A stretch of DNA of 64,000 nt from Rhodoplanes sp. Z2-YC6860 (lineage in GTDB: Bacteria > Pseudomonadota > Alphaproteobacteria > Rhizobiales > Xanthobacteraceae): positions 3,928,029-3,992,028 of the forward strand of contig NZ_CP007440.1 of assembly GCF_001579845.1 (NCBI RefSeq), in the 5' to 3' direction. Below are positions 63,524 through 64,000 of this stretch, in pieces. Position 1 is the stretch's first letter. The number at the start of each line of letters is the position of its first letter. A program made the translations under genes and the position numbers. A model generated the notes under the pieces. That model saw only the letters and a list, made by a program, of their open reading frames with translations. It did no database searches and was not told the DNA's origin.

Positions 63524-64000
63524 TCAGCCGTTCTTGAACGGCTTGCTCAGAAACTTCGAGCCCTTCAGGCCATAACGCCAGGGCAGGTCCGCGGCCTTCG
63601 TGATGCCGATGCGGACACCGCTTTCGACCTCGAACTCGCCGTCGCGGGCATAGACCTCGAAGGGCGGCTGATCGAGCGCGAGGCCGTTGTGGGCATGAGT
63701 CACGCCCATGGCTTCGGTCAGGCGCCCGGGGCCAGAGCACAAGAGCCGCTCGTCGGTCAGGCCGCGCCGTCGCTTCATCTTGGCCAGGCCCTCCAACGGC
63801 TCGATCGCCCGGATCAGCACCGCGCTGGCCGAGCCCGCGGGCTCGCAGACGAAGTTCACACACCAGTGAATGCCGTAAGAGCGATAAACGTAAACAAAGC
63901 CTGCCGGACCAAACATAACTGCGTTGCGCTCGGTGAGGCCTCGGTAACTATGCGCCGCGGGATCGGTGTGGTGATAGGCCTCGACCTCCACGATCCGGCC
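63524..64000 (-). CDS. 3-methyladenine DNA glycosylase (AAG/MPG), 5' end cut by window
   Basis: The last 158 codons or so of a DNA-repair glycosylase are present. [21 protein letters not shown] carries the conserved Glu and Tyr of the active site. [19 protein letters not shown] and [18 protein letters not shown] follow. The protein excises alkylated purines in base-excision repair. The reading frame continues to the window's last base, so the true start lies outside. It is convergent with prfC. Confidence 0.92.
   Translation of the reverse strand, partial: GRIVEVEAYHHTDPAAHSYRGLTERNAVMFGPAGFVYVYRSYGIHWCVNFVCEPAGSASAVLIRAIEPLEGLAKMKRRRGLTDERLLCSGPGRLTEAMGVTHAHNGLALDQPPFEVYARDGEFEVESGVRIGITKAADLPWRYGLKGSKFLSKPFKNG

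Overview
The window is GC-rich, densely packed chromosomal DNA from an alphaproteobacterium, most likely a Hyphomicrobiales member near Bradyrhizobium, Rhodopseudomonas or Pseudolabrys. The reasons are a Pcm-type methyltransferase / TolC / PopZ / ValS gene run, an infA-rhlE pair, several stand-alone tripartite-tricarboxylate (Bug/TctC) binding proteins, a complete branched-chain-amino-acid-type (liv) ABC operon, many Tat-like signal peptides, and palindromic intergenic repeats of the kind common in that group. The placement is inferred from gene content, not from a search.

Layout. 0.3-9.8 kb: cysteine synthase, a Tat-exported flavin amine oxidase, a CPD photolyase, a membrane diguanylate cyclase, a ferredoxin/FAD-oxidoreductase pair resembling AprBA, and a two-domain L,D-transpeptidase. 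9.9-19.6 kb: two translationally coupled metallo-beta-lactamase-fold proteins with eroded metal sites, a Tat-exported amidohydrolase, small conserved proteins (DUF1772-like, DUF3175-like), a Bug protein, a PQQ/sorbosone-type sugar dehydrogenase, a Gfa/CENP-V protein and an M24 peptidase. 19.8-30 kb: an RND pump with its membrane-fusion protein, infA with an RhlE helicase, an orphan ParA, a HAD phosphatase and a DUF763 protein. 30.3-45.7 kb is a catabolic region: three more Bug genes (one interrupted by an in-frame amber codon), an aldehyde dehydrogenase, an NtaA-type monooxygenase, an enolase-superfamily enzyme, a ketopantoate-reductase-like enzyme, and livJHMGF followed by a CnbZ/RidA-like deaminase.

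45.8-51.5 kb: several very small genes, then a visibly lower-GC glycan island (SAM methyltransferase, FkbM methyltransferase, GT4 glycosyltransferase) lying beside tRNA-Asn and tRNA-Cys. 51.6-64 kb is core genome: Pcm-like methyltransferase, TolC, PopZ, an MFS transporter, ValS, a metallophosphoesterase, DUF2459, an NTF2-like protein, an SDR, release factor 3, and the 3' part of a 3-methyladenine DNA glycosylase cut by the window edge.

Themes. Uptake plus oxidation of small organic acids recurs (Bug proteins, liv transporter, ALDH, LLM monooxygenase, enolase-superfamily enzyme, deaminase). I recognise no DNA-binding transcription factor anywhere in the 64 kb. I see no CRISPR array, phage, insertion sequence or antiphage locus. 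The strongest items for follow-up are the amber-interrupted Bug gene in its catabolic operon, the coupled degenerate MBL pair, the AprBA-like pair, the cluster of very small genes with a UUCG terminator, and the tRNA-flanked glycan island.
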